Below, piece by piece: positions 47,461 to 56,864 of a stretch of DNA of 64,000 nt. The translations under genes and the position numbers were made by a program. The stretch's first letter is position 1. Every line of letters begins with the position of its first letter. The notes below the pieces were generated by a model. It did not search any database. It saw nothing but the letters and a program-made list of their open reading frames with translations, and was not told the origin of the DNA. This DNA comes from Hansschlegelia plantiphila (GTDB lineage Bacteria; Pseudomonadota; Alphaproteobacteria; Rhizobiales; Methylopilaceae). Location: the NCBI RefSeq assembly GCF_027922265.1, contig NZ_BSFI01000006.1, positions 62,001 to 126,000 on the forward strand. The letters are read 5' to 3'.

Positions 47461-47862
47461 TCACGCTTTCGGCGACGCGCTGATGACGACGACGGCCGCG
47501 GCGAGCGGCTCTTCGTCCGTGAGCGTCAGATCGATGCGGGCTTCGTAGCCGTCCGGCGTCATCTTATCGAGATGGGCCTTGGCGCCCCCAGTCAGGGCGA
47601 GGGTCGGGCGCCCCGAGGGCAGGTTCACCACGCCCATGTCGCGCCAGAACGTGCCGTTTCGGAAACCTGTGCCGAGCGCCTTGGCGCAGGCCTCCTTGGC
47701 CGCGAAGCGCTTGGCGAGCGTCGCCGCCGGAGCGCCCTTGGCGAAGGCGCGGCGCCGCTCGACGTCGGTGAAGACGCGATCGAGGAAGCGGTCGCCGAAC
47801 CGCTCCAGCGTGCGCTCGATCCGGCGGATGTCGCAGAGATCGTTACCAATGCCGAGAATCAT
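47461..47862 (-). CDS. acpS: Holo-[acyl-carrier-protein] synthase
   Basis: A 133-residue phosphopantetheinyl transferase that activates ACP. The magnesium-binding start [13 protein letters not shown] (Asp8), and [14 protein letters not shown] with the catalytic Glu are intact, ending [18 protein letters not shown] at 47862 overlaps the pdxJ stop (ATGA). Part of the pdxJ-acpS-lepB-rnc-era operon. Confidence 0.97.
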   Translation of the reverse strand: MILGIGNDLCDIRRIERTLERFGDRFLDRVFTDVERRRAFAKGAPAATLAKRFAAKEACAKALGTGFRNGTFWRDMGVVNLPSGRPTLALTGGAKAHLDKMTPDGYEARIDLTLTDEEPLAAAVVVISASPKA

Positions 47863-48614
47863 GCCGCCGCCTTCCGCCGGCCGCGCGCCATCGCGGCCTT
47901 CATGAGGGCGATGGTCTCCGGCAAGCCGACGGACAGCGCCTCGCCGATCAGGAAATGGCCAATGTTTAGCTCCGCGATCTCCGGCAGGGCGGCGATGGTC
48001 TCCGCGCCGCCGTAGTCGAGCCCGTGGCCGGCGTGAACCTCGAGTCCGAGGCCAGCCGCGAGCGTGGCCCCGGCCCTGAGCCGCGCGAACTCGCGGGCCG
48101 CGCGCTCGGTCTGACCGGTGGCCAGCGCCTCGCACCACGAGCCGGTGTGAAGCTCGACGATCGCCGCCCCCATCAGCGCCGCGTGCTCCAGCGCCTCCTC
48201 GTCGGGCTCGACGAACAGCGAGACACGAACGCCCGCCGCGCCGAGCTCCTTCACGATCGGCGCGACCTGCGCCTTGTTGCCCACGACGTCGAGGCCGCCC
48301 TCGGTGGTGCGCTCCTCGCGCTTCTCGGGCACGAGGCAGGAGGCGTGCGGCTTCACCTTGAGCGCGATCGCGAGCATCTCGGGGGTCGCCGCCATCTCGA
48401 GGTTCAGCGGCAGGCCGACCTCGGCCCTGATACGGTCGATGTCGGCGTCGCGGATGTGGCGGCGATCCTCGCGCAGATGCGCGGTGATCCCGTCGGCGCC
48501 CGCCTGCGCCGCGATGAGCGCAAGCGTCGTCGGGTCGGGATGCGCGCCGCCCCGCGCGTTTCTGACGGTTGCGACGTGGTCGATGTTCACGCCGAGCCTG
48601 ATGTGTTCCGCCAT
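47859..48614 (-). CDS. pdxJ: Pyridoxine 5'-phosphate synthase
   Basis: A 251-residue TIM-barrel enzyme that closes the vitamin B6 ring. [22 protein letters not shown] at the start, [16 protein letters not shown], and the C-terminal AGHGLDYGG and [13 protein letters not shown] blocks are family signatures. First of five overlapping or closely spaced genes; upstream it is separated from rsh by the hairpin at 48662-48715. Confidence 0.97.
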   Translation of the reverse strand: MAEHIRLGVNIDHVATVRNARGGAHPDPTTLALIAAQAGADGITAHLREDRRHIRDADIDRIRAEVGLPLNLEMAATPEMLAIALKVKPHASCLVPEKREERTTEGGLDVVGNKAQVAPIVKELGAAGVRVSLFVEPDEEALEHAALMGAAIVELHTGSWCEALATGQTERAAREFARLRAGATLAAGLGLEVHAGHGLDYGGAETIAALPEIAELNIGHFLIGEALSVGLPETIALMKAAMARGRRKAAA

Positions 48615-48661
48615 GCCGTTCCGCTTTTCTACTTCGGTCGTTATGCGCTCAATCTCAGTAT

Positions 48662-48715
48662 CGGGCGCGGGTCTTCACCTCTCCCCGGCGGGGGACAGGC
48701 GAAGACCCGCGCCCG
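48662..48715. repeat. Long perfect inverted repeat between rsh and pdxJ
   Basis: Fifteen-base arms pair without a mismatch (48662-48676 with 48701-48715) around a 24-base interior, which can itself fold (ctcccc-type sequence against ggggg). No T run follows on either strand, so it is more like a REP-type element or an mRNA stability/attenuation structure than a simple terminator. Confidence 0.8.
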
Positions 48716-48739
48716 CGTGACCTCTCCAAACTCGTCTTT

Positions 48740-50953
48740 CTATCCGTTGACGCGCTCGACGTTGCTGACGACGGGCGCCTGCCGCAGGTCCGCGATGATC
48801 GCGCCGAGGTGCTTGGCGTCGAACACGCCGAGATCGAAGAAGATGTCGTGGAAATCCGGCGAGCGCGAGATCATGCTGACGTCGTCGATGTTCGCCTCGT
48901 AGTTGCTGATGATGTTCGTGATGAGCGCGAGCGAGCCCGGCTCGTTGATCGACGTCACCGTGATCCGTACGGGAAAGCGCTCGCGCTTCGACAGGTCGAG
49001 GTCCCAACGCACGTCGAGCCAGCGTTCCGGGTGGTCGTCGAAGTCCTTCAGCGCAGGCGACTGGATCGGGTAGATCGTGATCCCCTGCCCTGGATCAAGG
49101 ATCCCCACGATGCGGTCCCCAGGCACGGCGCCGCCGTTCGGCGCGAAGCGGACCGGCAGGTCGCCGCGCAGACCGCGGATCGGAAGCGAAGGCCCCTGCC
49201 CGTCGGCGGGCTCGACGCCGGGCGCCTTGAAGCGCAGCGCGCCGGCGTGCTCCAGGCCGAACCAGCCATCGGCGGGGGCCGGCACCCCGAGCGACGTCTT
49301 CGGCCGCTCGTCCTTCACGTCGGGATAGACCGCGCGCACCACGTCGATCGAGTGCATTTCGCCGCGTCCGACGGCCGCGAGCACGTCCTCGACGGAGACG
49401 CGGGCGAGGCGGTGGAGCGAGGCCTTCAGCCGATCCTCGGCGAACGGCTTGCCTGAGCGCTCGAAGGCGCGCTGCACGATCTGGCGGCCCAGCCCGGCAT
49501 ATTGCGCGCGCACCGCGGAGCGCGTCGCGCGCCTGATCGCGGAGCGCGCCTTGCCGGTCACGACCAGGGCCTCCCAGGCGGCCGGAGGCGTCTGCGCCTC
49601 GGAGCGGATGATCTCGACCTCGTCGCCGTTCGTCAGCGGCTTGACCAACGACTCCGAGTGGCCGTTGATCTTCGCGCCGACGCATTCGTTGCCGACATTG
49701 GTGTGCACGGCGTAGGCGAAGTCGATCGGTGTCGCGCCGCGGGGCAGCGCGATCAGGCGCCCCTTGGGCGTGAAGCAGAACACCTGGTCGTTGAACAGCT
49801 CGAGCTTGGTGTGCTCGAGGAACTCCTCCGGGTTGTCGCCCTCCGCCAGCAGCTCGACGGTCCGCCGCAGCCAGCCATAGGCGCGGCTTTCGCGCGCCAG
49901 CCCGTCATTGTCGCCGCTGAGGCCGTCCTTGTAGAGCGCATGCGCGGCGATGCCGTATTCGGCGAGCCGCTGCATCGCCTCGGTGCGGATCTGAAGCTCG
50001 ACGCGCTGGTGGCCGGGGCCGACCACCGTCGTGTGGATCGAGCGGTAGTCGTTCTCCTTCGGCGTCGAGATGTAATCCTTGAACCGACCGGGCACGGTCG
50101 GCCACGCCGCGTGAATGGCGCCGAGCGCGCGGTAGCAGTTCGGAACGTCCGAGACGACGATGCGAAAGGCGAAGATGTCCGAGAGCTGCTCGAACGCCAC
50201 CGACTTTCGCTCCATCTTCCGCCAGATCGAGTAGGGCTTCTTGGAGCGGCCGGTGATCTTCGCCTCGATGCCGCCCGCGGCGAAGCAGTCCTCGAAATTG
50301 GTCTGGATCGTCTGGATCGCCTTGACGTTCCGCGCGGCGAGCCGGTTCAGCCGCCCGACGATCGTCTCGTAGGCCTCCGGGAACAATGTCCTGAAGCAGA
50401 TGTCCTCGAGTTCCTCGCGCAGCGCCTGCATCCCCATGCGCGCCGCGAGCGGCGCGTAGATGTCGAGCGTCTCCTGCGCTATCCGCGCGCGCTTCGAGGC
50501 CGGCACGAAGTGCAGCGTGCGCAGATTGTGCAGCCGGTCGGCGAGCTTCACGAGCAGCACGCGCACATCGGCGGCGATCGCGAGCAACAGGCGGCGCAGA
50601 TTCTCCGCCTGCGCGGCCTCCTTGGTGACGAGATCGAGCCGCTTGAGCTTGGTCAGCCCCTCGACCAGCGACCCGATCTGCTCGCCGAACAGCGCGTCGA
50701 TCTCGCCGCGCGTGGTGTCGGTGTCCTCGATCGTGTCGTGCAGCAGCGCTGCGACGATCGTCGCGTCGTCCAGCCGCAGATCGGTCAGGATCGCCGCGAC
50801 CTCGAGCGGATGCGAGAAATACGGGTCCCCGGACGCGCGCAGCTGCTGGCCGTGCGCCTTCATGGCGTAGACGTAGGCGCGGTTGAGCAGCGCCTCGTTG
50901 GCGTTCGGATTGTACGCCTTGACGCGCTCGACGAGCTCGTATTGCCGCATCAT
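48740..50953 (-). CDS. rsh: Bifunctional (p)ppGpp synthetase/hydrolase
   Basis: A 737-residue RelA/SpoT homologue setting the alarmone level. The N-terminal HD hydrolase domain has HDTIEDT; the synthetase domain has GRFKDYISTPKENDYRSIHT with the RxKD variant typical of bifunctional enzymes. TGS (about residues 390-450) and a C-terminal ACT domain follow. A single Rsh of this size is usual in alphaproteobacteria. Located downstream of rpoZ; a 24-bp palindrome lies 33 bases before its start. Confidence 0.97.
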   Translation of the reverse strand: MMRQYELVERVKAYNPNANEALLNRAYVYAMKAHGQQLRASGDPYFSHPLEVAAILTDLRLDDATIVAALLHDTIEDTDTTRGEIDALFGEQIGSLVEGLTKLKRLDLVTKEAAQAENLRRLLLAIAADVRVLLVKLADRLHNLRTLHFVPASKRARIAQETLDIYAPLAARMGMQALREELEDICFRTLFPEAYETIVGRLNRLAARNVKAIQTIQTNFEDCFAAGGIEAKITGRSKKPYSIWRKMERKSVAFEQLSDIFAFRIVVSDVPNCYRALGAIHAAWPTVPGRFKDYISTPKENDYRSIHTTVVGPGHQRVELQIRTEAMQRLAEYGIAAHALYKDGLSGDNDGLARESRAYGWLRRTVELLAEGDNPEEFLEHTKLELFNDQVFCFTPKGRLIALPRGATPIDFAYAVHTNVGNECVGAKINGHSESLVKPLTNGDEVEIIRSEAQTPPAAWEALVVTGKARSAIRRATRSAVRAQYAGLGRQIVQRAFERSGKPFAEDRLKASLHRLARVSVEDVLAAVGRGEMHSIDVVRAVYPDVKDERPKTSLGVPAPADGWFGLEHAGALRFKAPGVEPADGQGPSLPIRGLRGDLPVRFAPNGGAVPGDRIVGILDPGQGITIYPIQSPALKDFDDHPERWLDVRWDLDLSKRERFPVRITVTSINEPGSLALITNIISNYEANIDDVSMISRSPDFHDIFFDLGVFDAKHLGAIIADLRQAPVVSNVERVNG

Positions 50954-50985
50954 GTGGCGAATGCCGGGGGTTCACTGCGCTGGAT

Positions 50986-51009
50986 TCGCTCGACGATATC
51001 GTCGAGCGA
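50986..51009. promoter_or_regulatory. 24-bp perfect palindrome upstream of rsh
   Basis: tcgctcgacgat (50986-50997) followed immediately by its exact reverse complement (50998-51009), with no spacer. It lies in the 156-base interval between rpoZ and rsh, 33 bases upstream of the rsh start codon. A symmetric protein-binding site is plausible. Confidence 0.6.
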
Positions 51010-51109
51010 CCTGCTCCGCACAAGAATTCAGGATTACGGCGCGAAAACGCCGCCGGGACGAATCCGCGGCGGCGCTTCGGAATGTCGCTGATGGGAGAGC
51101 CGGAAGGCC

Positions 51110-51499
51110 TCAGCCCTCGTCGTCGTCGGTCTCCGCCGGCGGCACCAGACCGTCGAGGCCGCGGAGGAGATCCTCCTCCGTCATGCGGTCGAACGCGATG
51201 CTGCCGTCATCCTCGGCCTGGCCCGCGGTGCCGGCGAGCGCCGGAACGGTCTCGGCCTCGGGCTCGTCGACCTCGACATATTTCTGCAGGGAATGGATCA
51301 GATCCTCGCGCAGATCGCCCGGAGAGACCGTCTCCTCGGCGATCTCGCGGAGCGCGACGACGGGGTTCTTGTCGTTGTCGCGATCGATCGTGATCTGCTG
51401 ACCAGCGGAAATCAGCCGGGCGCGATGGCCGGCGAGCAGAACGAGATCGAAGCGATTCTCGACCTTGTCGATGCAATCCTCGACGGTGACGCGGGCCAT
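51110..51499 (-). CDS. rpoZ: RNA polymerase subunit omega
   Basis: A 129-residue omega subunit that helps assemble RNA polymerase and responds to ppGpp. [31 protein letters not shown] is the family core, then [18 protein letters not shown]; the C-terminal extension is acidic. ATG at 51499 is chosen as the conserved start. It precedes rsh, an order that links the ppGpp target and the ppGpp synthase. Confidence 0.96.
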   Translation of the reverse strand: MARVTVEDCIDKVENRFDLVLLAGHRARLISAGQQITIDRDNDKNPVVALREIAEETVSPGDLREDLIHSLQKYVEVDEPEAETVPALAGTAGQAEDDGSIAFDRMTEEDLLRGLDGLVPPAETDDDEG

Positions 51500-51690
51500 G
51501 GGGCCATCGCTCCTTTGGATGAGGCTCGGTGCAGGATGAAGCCGGTCTTTACCGCGGGGCCGTTCCCGTGGCAAGGCTCCTGTATTGAAGCCTTTGCTCC
51601 GCAGTCGCATCAGCCTGAGGGGCGAACCAGTCCCTGCACGCGACGCAGCAAGACCATTCCAGCGATTTATGACCTGAGAGATCTTCGACC

Positions 51691-52278
51691 ATGTTCTATT
51701 CAGACGAGCGCCTCGGCCTGTTCATCGACGGCGCCAATCTCTACGCCACCGCACGCGGCGTCGGATTCGACATCGATTTCCGCCGCCTGCTGCGCGAGTT
51801 CCAGGGGCGCGGCTATCTGATCCGCGCCTATTACTACACCGCGCTCGCCGAAGACCTCGAGGTCTCGACCATCCGGCCGCTGATCGACTGGCTCGACTAC
51901 AACGGCTACACGGTCGTCACCAAGCCGACGAAGGAGTTCACCGACAGCCAGGGCAGGCGGAAGGTGAAAGGCAACCTCGACATCGAGCTCGCGATCGACG
52001 CGCTGGAGATGGCCGGGCACATCGACCACATGGTGCTGTTCTCCGGCGACGGCGACTTCACGCCGCTGGTCGCCGCCATGCAGCGGCGCGGCGTGCGGGT
52101 GACGGTCGTCTCCACCGTCACGACCCAGCCCGCGATGATCGCCGACGACCTGCGCCGCCGGGCCGACCATTTCCTCGACCTCGCCGAGCTCTCCTCCAAG
52201 ATCGGCCGCGACCCGCAGGAGCGCGTCGCCCGCGAGGCGCGCCGGCAGGCCGCGATCGACACCACGCCCGAGGCCTGA
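51691..52278 (+). CDS. NYN-domain protein (LabA-like)
   Basis: A 195-residue PIN-like NYN domain protein. Conserved acidic residues expected for metal binding are seen in [13 protein letters not shown] at the start, [16 protein letters not shown] in the middle and [19 protein letters not shown] towards the end. Family members are candidate RNases. It is divergent from rpoZ and followed after 15 bases by a uracil-DNA glycosylase gene, so the two may be co-transcribed. Confidence 0.9.
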   Translation: MFYSDERLGLFIDGANLYATARGVGFDIDFRRLLREFQGRGYLIRAYYYTALAEDLEVSTIRPLIDWLDYNGYTVVTKPTKEFTDSQGRRKVKGNLDIELAIDALEMAGHIDHMVLFSGDGDFTPLVAAMQRRGVRVTVVSTVTTQPAMIADDLRRRADHFLDLAELSSKIGRDPQERVAREARRQAAIDTTPEA

Positions 52279-52293
52279 CCGGCCGCGACCGCC

Positions 52294-52950
52294 ATGGCGC
52301 AGCAGGTTCTCTCGGCGGTCGAGCCGGCCGCGCCCTCGCGCGACTGCCCGCTCTGTCCCCGCCTCGTCGCGTTCCGCGAGGAGCAGCGCGCGAAGCGACC
52401 GGACTGGCACAACGCGCCGGTCGCCTCGTTCGGAGAGGTCGGCTCGAGGCTGCTGATCGTGGGGCTCGCGCCCGGCCTGCAGGGCGCGAACCGCACCGGG
52501 CGGCCGTTCACCGGCGACTACGCCGGCGAACTGCTCTACGCGACGCTGATCAAGTTCGGCTTCGCCGAGGGCCGCTTCGAGGCGCGGCCCGACGACGGCC
52601 TTCGCCTGATCGACGCGCGCATCGCCAATGCGGTGCGCTGCGTGCCGCCGCAGAACAAGCCCGAGCCCGTCGAGATCCGCACCTGCCGCATCTTTCTCGA
52701 AAGCGAACTGGCGGCGCTGCCGGACGGCGGCGCGGTCGTCGCGCTCGGCCGCATCGCCCATGAAAGCGTGCTTCGCGCGCTCGGCGTCCCGCTCAAGGCG
52801 GCGCCGTTCGGGCACGCCGCGGAGCATGAGGTCGGCGGCGTCGCGCTCTTCGACAGCTACCACTGCTCCCGCTACAACACGAACACCGGGGTGCTGACGA
52901 CGCCGATGTTCGAGGCCGTGTTCGCGCGGGTGCGCAGCTATCTCGGGTAG
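52294..52950 (+). CDS. Uracil-DNA glycosylase family 5 (UdgB-like)
   Basis: A 218-residue DNA repair glycosylase. The family 5 motif A GLAPGLQGANRTGRPFTGDYAG (without the Asp of families 1-3) and the closing SYHCSRYNTNTG are present. Cysteines at CPLC near the N-terminus, CVPPQNK and TCR fit the usual 4Fe-4S cluster. It probably removes uracil and hypoxanthine from DNA. Starts 15 bases after the NYN gene. Confidence 0.92.
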   Translation: MAQQVLSAVEPAAPSRDCPLCPRLVAFREEQRAKRPDWHNAPVASFGEVGSRLLIVGLAPGLQGANRTGRPFTGDYAGELLYATLIKFGFAEGRFEARPDDGLRLIDARIANAVRCVPPQNKPEPVEIRTCRIFLESELAALPDGGAVVALGRIAHESVLRALGVPLKAAPFGHAAEHEVGGVALFDSYHCSRYNTNTGVLTTPMFEAVFARVRSYLG

Positions 52951-52961
52951 GGCTGCAGCCT

Positions 52962-53438
52962 CTACCCCCGGTCGCGCATGATCCGCGACTTGTCGCGGTT
53001 CCAGGTGCGCTCCTTGTCGGCCTCGCGCTTGTCGTGGAGCTTCTTGCCGCGGGCGAGCGCGATCTCGACCTTGGCGCGGCCGTGGTCGTCGAAATAGATC
53101 TTGAGCGGCACGACCGTCATGCCCTCGCGCGTCACCGCGCCGGAGAGCTTGTTGATCTGCGCCTCGTGCAGCAGCAGCTTCCGCGGCCGCTTGGCCTCGT
53201 GGTTGAAGCGGTTGGCCTGCAGATATTCCGGGATGTAGGCGTTGTAGAGGAACATCTCGCCGTTGAACTCGCCGGCGTAGGCTTCCGAGATCGTCGCCTT
53301 GCCGCCGCGCAGCGACTTCACCTCGGTGCCGACGAGCGCGATGCCGGCCTCGATGGTCTCGCCGATCTCGTAGTTGTGCCGCGCCTTGCGGTTGTCCGCG
53401 ACGATCTTGTAGCGCGGGTTCGGCGCCTTGGCGTTCAT
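52962..53438 (-). CDS. smpB: SsrA-binding protein SmpB
   Basis: A 158-residue tmRNA partner for ribosome rescue. [40 protein letters not shown], and the C-terminal [18 protein letters not shown] tail that reaches into the decoding site are all present. It follows dapA by 20 bases on the same strand, the usual order. The tmRNA gene itself is not in this window. Confidence 0.97.
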   Translation of the reverse strand: MNAKAPNPRYKIVADNRKARHNYEIGETIEAGIALVGTEVKSLRGGKATISEAYAGEFNGEMFLYNAYIPEYLQANRFNHEAKRPRKLLLHEAQINKLSGAVTREGMTVVPLKIYFDDHGRAKVEIALARGKKLHDKREADKERTWNRDKSRIMRDRG

Positions 53439-53458
53439 GGGATGTACTTAAGCGGCGT

Positions 53459-54385
53459 TCAGCCGTGCGCCAAGGCGCGCACCGGCGAAGAGCTCGGCTG
53501 GATCAGTTCGGCGTGCTCGAGCGCCGCCCGCATCCGGGCGCGGTTCGCGTCGGAGCACGGCACCATCGGCAGCCGCATGGTCTCCGAGCAGCGGCCGAGG
53601 ATCGCGAGCGCGACCTTAGCCGGGCCCGGATTGGTCTCGCAGAACAGGTCGGTGTGCAGCGGCAGCAGGCGATCCTGATAGGCGAGCGCCGAGGCGAAGT
53701 CGCCGGCGATGCAGGCCTCCTGGAAAGCGGCGCAGGGCCCCGGCGCGACATTCGAGGCGACGGAGATGCAGCCGTGGCCGCCATGCGCCATGAAGCCGAG
53801 CGCGGTGACGTCCTCGCCCGAGAGCTGGATGAAGTCGGTCCCCATCTTCTGCCGCTGCAGGCTGACGCGGGCGACGTTCGCGGTCGCGTCCTTCACGCCG
53901 ACGATGTTCGGAAGCTCGAACAGCCGCGCCATGGTGTCGACGCTCATGTCGATCACCGAGCGACCGGGGATGTTGTAGATGACGATCGGCAGACCGGTGG
54001 CCTCGGCGACCGCGCGGAAATGCGCGTAGAGGCCGTCCTGGCTCGGCTTGTTGTAATAGGGCGTGACGATCAGCAGGCCGTCCGCGCCGTCCTTCTCCGC
54101 CCGCTTGGACAGCGCCACCGCCTCGGCCGTCGAATTGGAGCCGGCGCCGGCGATCACCGGCACGCGCCCTCTCGCCTCCTCCACGCACCAGCGGACCACG
54201 TCATTGTGCTCGTCATGGGTCAGCGTCGGGCTCTCGCCCGTGGTGCCGACCGGAACCAGCCCGTGGGTGCCTTCCGCGATCTGCCAGTCGACGAGCGCGC
54301 GGAACGCGCCTTCGTCGAGCGCGCCGTCCTCGCGCATCGGCGTCACGAGCGCGGTGATGGAGCCGTGGAACTGGGGCTGGGTCAT
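53459..54385 (-). CDS. dapA: 4-hydroxy-tetrahydrodipicolinate synthase
   Basis: A 308-residue lysine/diaminopimelate pathway enzyme condensing pyruvate with aspartate semialdehyde. It has [10 protein letters not shown], the [12 protein letters not shown] substrate loop, [16 protein letters not shown] and YNIPGRS with the catalytic Tyr, and GVKDATAN with the Schiff-base Lys. ATG at 54385 begins the conserved core. Divergent from the transglycosylase gene. Confidence 0.97.
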   Translation of the reverse strand: MTQPQFHGSITALVTPMREDGALDEGAFRALVDWQIAEGTHGLVPVGTTGESPTLTHDEHNDVVRWCVEEARGRVPVIAGAGSNSTAEAVALSKRAEKDGADGLLIVTPYYNKPSQDGLYAHFRAVAEATGLPIVIYNIPGRSVIDMSVDTMARLFELPNIVGVKDATANVARVSLQRQKMGTDFIQLSGEDVTALGFMAHGGHGCISVASNVAPGPCAAFQEACIAGDFASALAYQDRLLPLHTDLFCETNPGPAKVALAILGRCSETMRLPMVPCSDANRARMRAALEHAELIQPSSSPVRALAHG

Positions 54386-54647
54386 TGATCTGCGGCTTCT
54401 GTCACGGACGGGCGCGGACGCCCTGATCGCGGAGGTGTGAGTGCGACGCCATGCCTGCGTCACGTTCGGCCGCCCTTGATACCCGCGCAGGAGCGCGACG
54501 GGAAGCCCGCGGCGCGGCTTCCGGGCCGGCGCAGACCGCCCTCTCGGTTAGCATTTCGTAAAGCGCATACGACGAAACTGAGGCTTCAAGACCGTCCGTC
54601 GCCCGGGTCATCCCCCCGCCCGGGCCCCGAACCGCAAGTCGAGAGCC

Positions 54648-56759
54648 ATGTTCGCGTTCAACGTCCTGCTTCGCGGCGTCGCCGTCGCCAGCCTGTTCGC
54701 CGCTGCGCCTGAGGCGATGGCGGCCGAGGTCGACGCTGACGCATCCTCCGCCCAGACCCTGGCCTCGGCCGAGATCGTGGTCGCCTATGACACGACGGTC
54801 ACCGGCGCGATCTCCTCGAGCTCGCGCGCGGCGCCGAGCCCCAGCGTGTCGTCGGGAGACGTTGCGCAGATCAGAGCGGCGATCGCCGCGTTCGAGCGTG
54901 GCGACGTCTCCGGGGCCCGCGCCCTGCGCTCCTCGATGACCGATCCCGGCGCCGCCACGCTCCTCGACTGGCTGTCGATCCGGCTGGCGTCGCGGACCTG
55001 CGGTTTCGCGCAGATCGACGCCTTCTATCGCGCGCATCGCGACTGGCCGTTGGCGAGCATGGTGCGCCGCCGGGCGGAAGAAGCCCTGTGGCTCGAAAAC
55101 GTGCCGGCGCCGACCGTGCGCGGCTTCTTCGCGGCCAACGGCAAGCCTGAACGCGCCGAGGGCAAGCTGGCGCTCGCCCGCGCGCTGCTCGCCTCCGGTA
55201 ACCGCGAGGCCGCGGCGTCTCTGGCGAAGGATGCGTGGCGGACCGAGGAACTCGGCGGCCCGCTGGAAGGCCAGGCGCTCTCGACGTTCGGGTCGCTGCT
55301 GTCGGCCTCGGACCATCGGACCCGCGCCGAAATGCGTTTCCTGAACGACCAGGTCGACGCCGGCATGCGCGCCGCGGCCCGCGCCGGCGGCGCTTATCTC
55401 GCGGTCGCGAAGGCCCGCGCCGCCGTCATCCGCAAGCTCCCGAACGCCAACGCTGCGCTTGCAGCGGTCCCGAACTCCGCCCGCTCCGATCCCGGCTATC
55501 TGTTCGCCTTGGCCAAGTTCAACCGGCGCGCAGAGCAGCCGAAAGAAGCCGCTGCTGCGCTCGGCCGGGCGCCGCGCGGCGGCGCGTCTCTTGTGGATCC
55601 CGACGCGTGGTCCGTCGAACGGCGCGTCGTCGCGCGCGACCTGCTCGACATCGGCGACGCGCGCGGCGCCTATCAGGTGCTGGCGCGCGACGAGCCGAGC
55701 TCCGACAGCGACAAGGTCGAATCGAACATGCTGGCCGGCTTCATCGCGCTCCGGGCGATGGGCGACGCCAAGACCGCCTATCGCCATTTCGGAGCCGTGC
55801 AGCGCGAGGCGACGATTCCCGGCACGCTGTCGCGCGCGCTCTACTGGCAGGGCCGCGCGCTCGAGGCGATGGGGGACCAGGGCTCGGCGCGCGTCGCCTA
55901 TGAGCGCGCCGCCCGCTACGTCACCAGCTATTACGGCCAGATCGCCCGCTCGCGCCTCGGCCTGCGGGACCTGCCGATCCGCTCGCTTCCGACGCCGACC
56001 GCGACCGACAGGGCGACCTTCGGCGCCCGGCTTTCGGTGCGAGCCATCGATCTGCTCTACCGCGCCGATGAGCGCGAGCTCGCGCTGCCGCTTGTCGCTG
56101 CGCTCGCCGACGATCTCAAAAGTCCCGGCGAGGTCGTGCTGCTCGGCGCGATGACCCAGCGCTACAAAGACCCGCGCGCCACGCTCGTCGTCGGCAAGGC
56201 CGGCATCAACAACGGCTTCGCGGTCGACGCCCTCGCCTATCCGACCGGCGGGATACCGAGCTACCGGCCGGTCGGCCCGTCGATCGAGGTCCCGGTCGTT
56301 CACGCGATCGCGCGGCAGGAGAGCGCGTTCAATCCGAAGGCGGTCAGCCACGCCAACGCCCGGGGTCTGCTGCAGATGCTGCCGACGACGGCCGCGAAGA
56401 CCGCCAAGAACGCCGGCGTCGCCTTCGATGCGAGACGCCTGACCTCCGACGCCTCGTTCAACGCGCAGCTCGGAGCGGCGCATCTCGGCGAGCTCGCCCG
56501 CGACTTCAACGGCTCCTACGTCATGGTGTTCGCCGCCTACAACGCCGGCGCCAGCCGCGTGACCCAGTGGGTTCAGCGCTACGGCGACCCGCGCAAGCCG
56601 GACACCGATCCGGTCGACTGGGTCGAGCGCATCCCCTTCACCGAGACGCGCAACTACGTCCAGCGGGTGATGGAGAACACACAGGTCTATCGCGCCCGCC
56701 TCGGCGGCCGCACCGCGCTCCTGATCGACCGCGACATGACCAGCGGCGCCAACCGCTGA
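54648..56759 (+). CDS. Soluble lytic murein transglycosylase
   Basis: A 703-residue periplasmic enzyme cutting peptidoglycan between MurNAc and GlcNAc. A signal peptide ends at about residue 26 (AAPEAMAAE). A long helical, TPR-like superhelix follows, and the C-terminal SLT domain has HAIARQESAFNPKAVS with the catalytic Glu near residue 558, then GLLQMLP and FAAYNAGASRV. Faces away from dapA; closed by the shared terminator at 56813-56841. Slt70-type by layout. Confidence 0.94.
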   Translation: MFAFNVLLRGVAVASLFAAAPEAMAAEVDADASSAQTLASAEIVVAYDTTVTGAISSSSRAAPSPSVSSGDVAQIRAAIAAFERGDVSGARALRSSMTDPGAATLLDWLSIRLASRTCGFAQIDAFYRAHRDWPLASMVRRRAEEALWLENVPAPTVRGFFAANGKPERAEGKLALARALLASGNREAAASLAKDAWRTEELGGPLEGQALSTFGSLLSASDHRTRAEMRFLNDQVDAGMRAAARAGGAYLAVAKARAAVIRKLPNANAALAAVPNSARSDPGYLFALAKFNRRAEQPKEAAAALGRAPRGGASLVDPDAWSVERRVVARDLLDIGDARGAYQVLARDEPSSDSDKVESNMLAGFIALRAMGDAKTAYRHFGAVQREATIPGTLSRALYWQGRALEAMGDQGSARVAYERAARYVTSYYGQIARSRLGLRDLPIRSLPTPTATDRATFGARLSVRAIDLLYRADERELALPLVAALADDLKSPGEVVLLGAMTQRYKDPRATLVVGKAGINNGFAVDALAYPTGGIPSYRPVGPSIEVPVVHAIARQESAFNPKAVSHANARGLLQMLPTTAAKTAKNAGVAFDARRLTSDASFNAQLGAAHLGELARDFNGSYVMVFAAYNAGASRVTQWVQRYGDPRKPDTDPVDWVERIPFTETRNYVQRVMENTQVYRARLGGRTALLIDRDMTSGANR

Positions 56760-56812
56760 GAGCCTAGCCAGAAGCGCACCGGGACACGAGGGCGGCGCAA
56801 TCAAAACGAATA

Positions 56813-56841
56813 AAGCCCCGGCGGTGGTCCCGCCGGGGCTT
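56813..56841. terminator. Bidirectional rho-independent terminator
   Basis: A 12-bp GC-rich stem (56813-56824 with 56830-56841) and a five-base loop. On the plus strand it is followed by ttcgttcg; on the minus strand by attcgtttt. It ends both the transglycosylase gene and the convergent OprB porin gene. Confidence 0.87.
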
Positions 56842-56864
56842 TTCGTTCGGCGTCTATCCCAGCG

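Noticed and set aside
54402..56804. 800-codon frame opposite the lytic transglycosylase
   Set aside because: Very long only because of the GC bias; the sense strand has a signal peptide and intact SLT domain.
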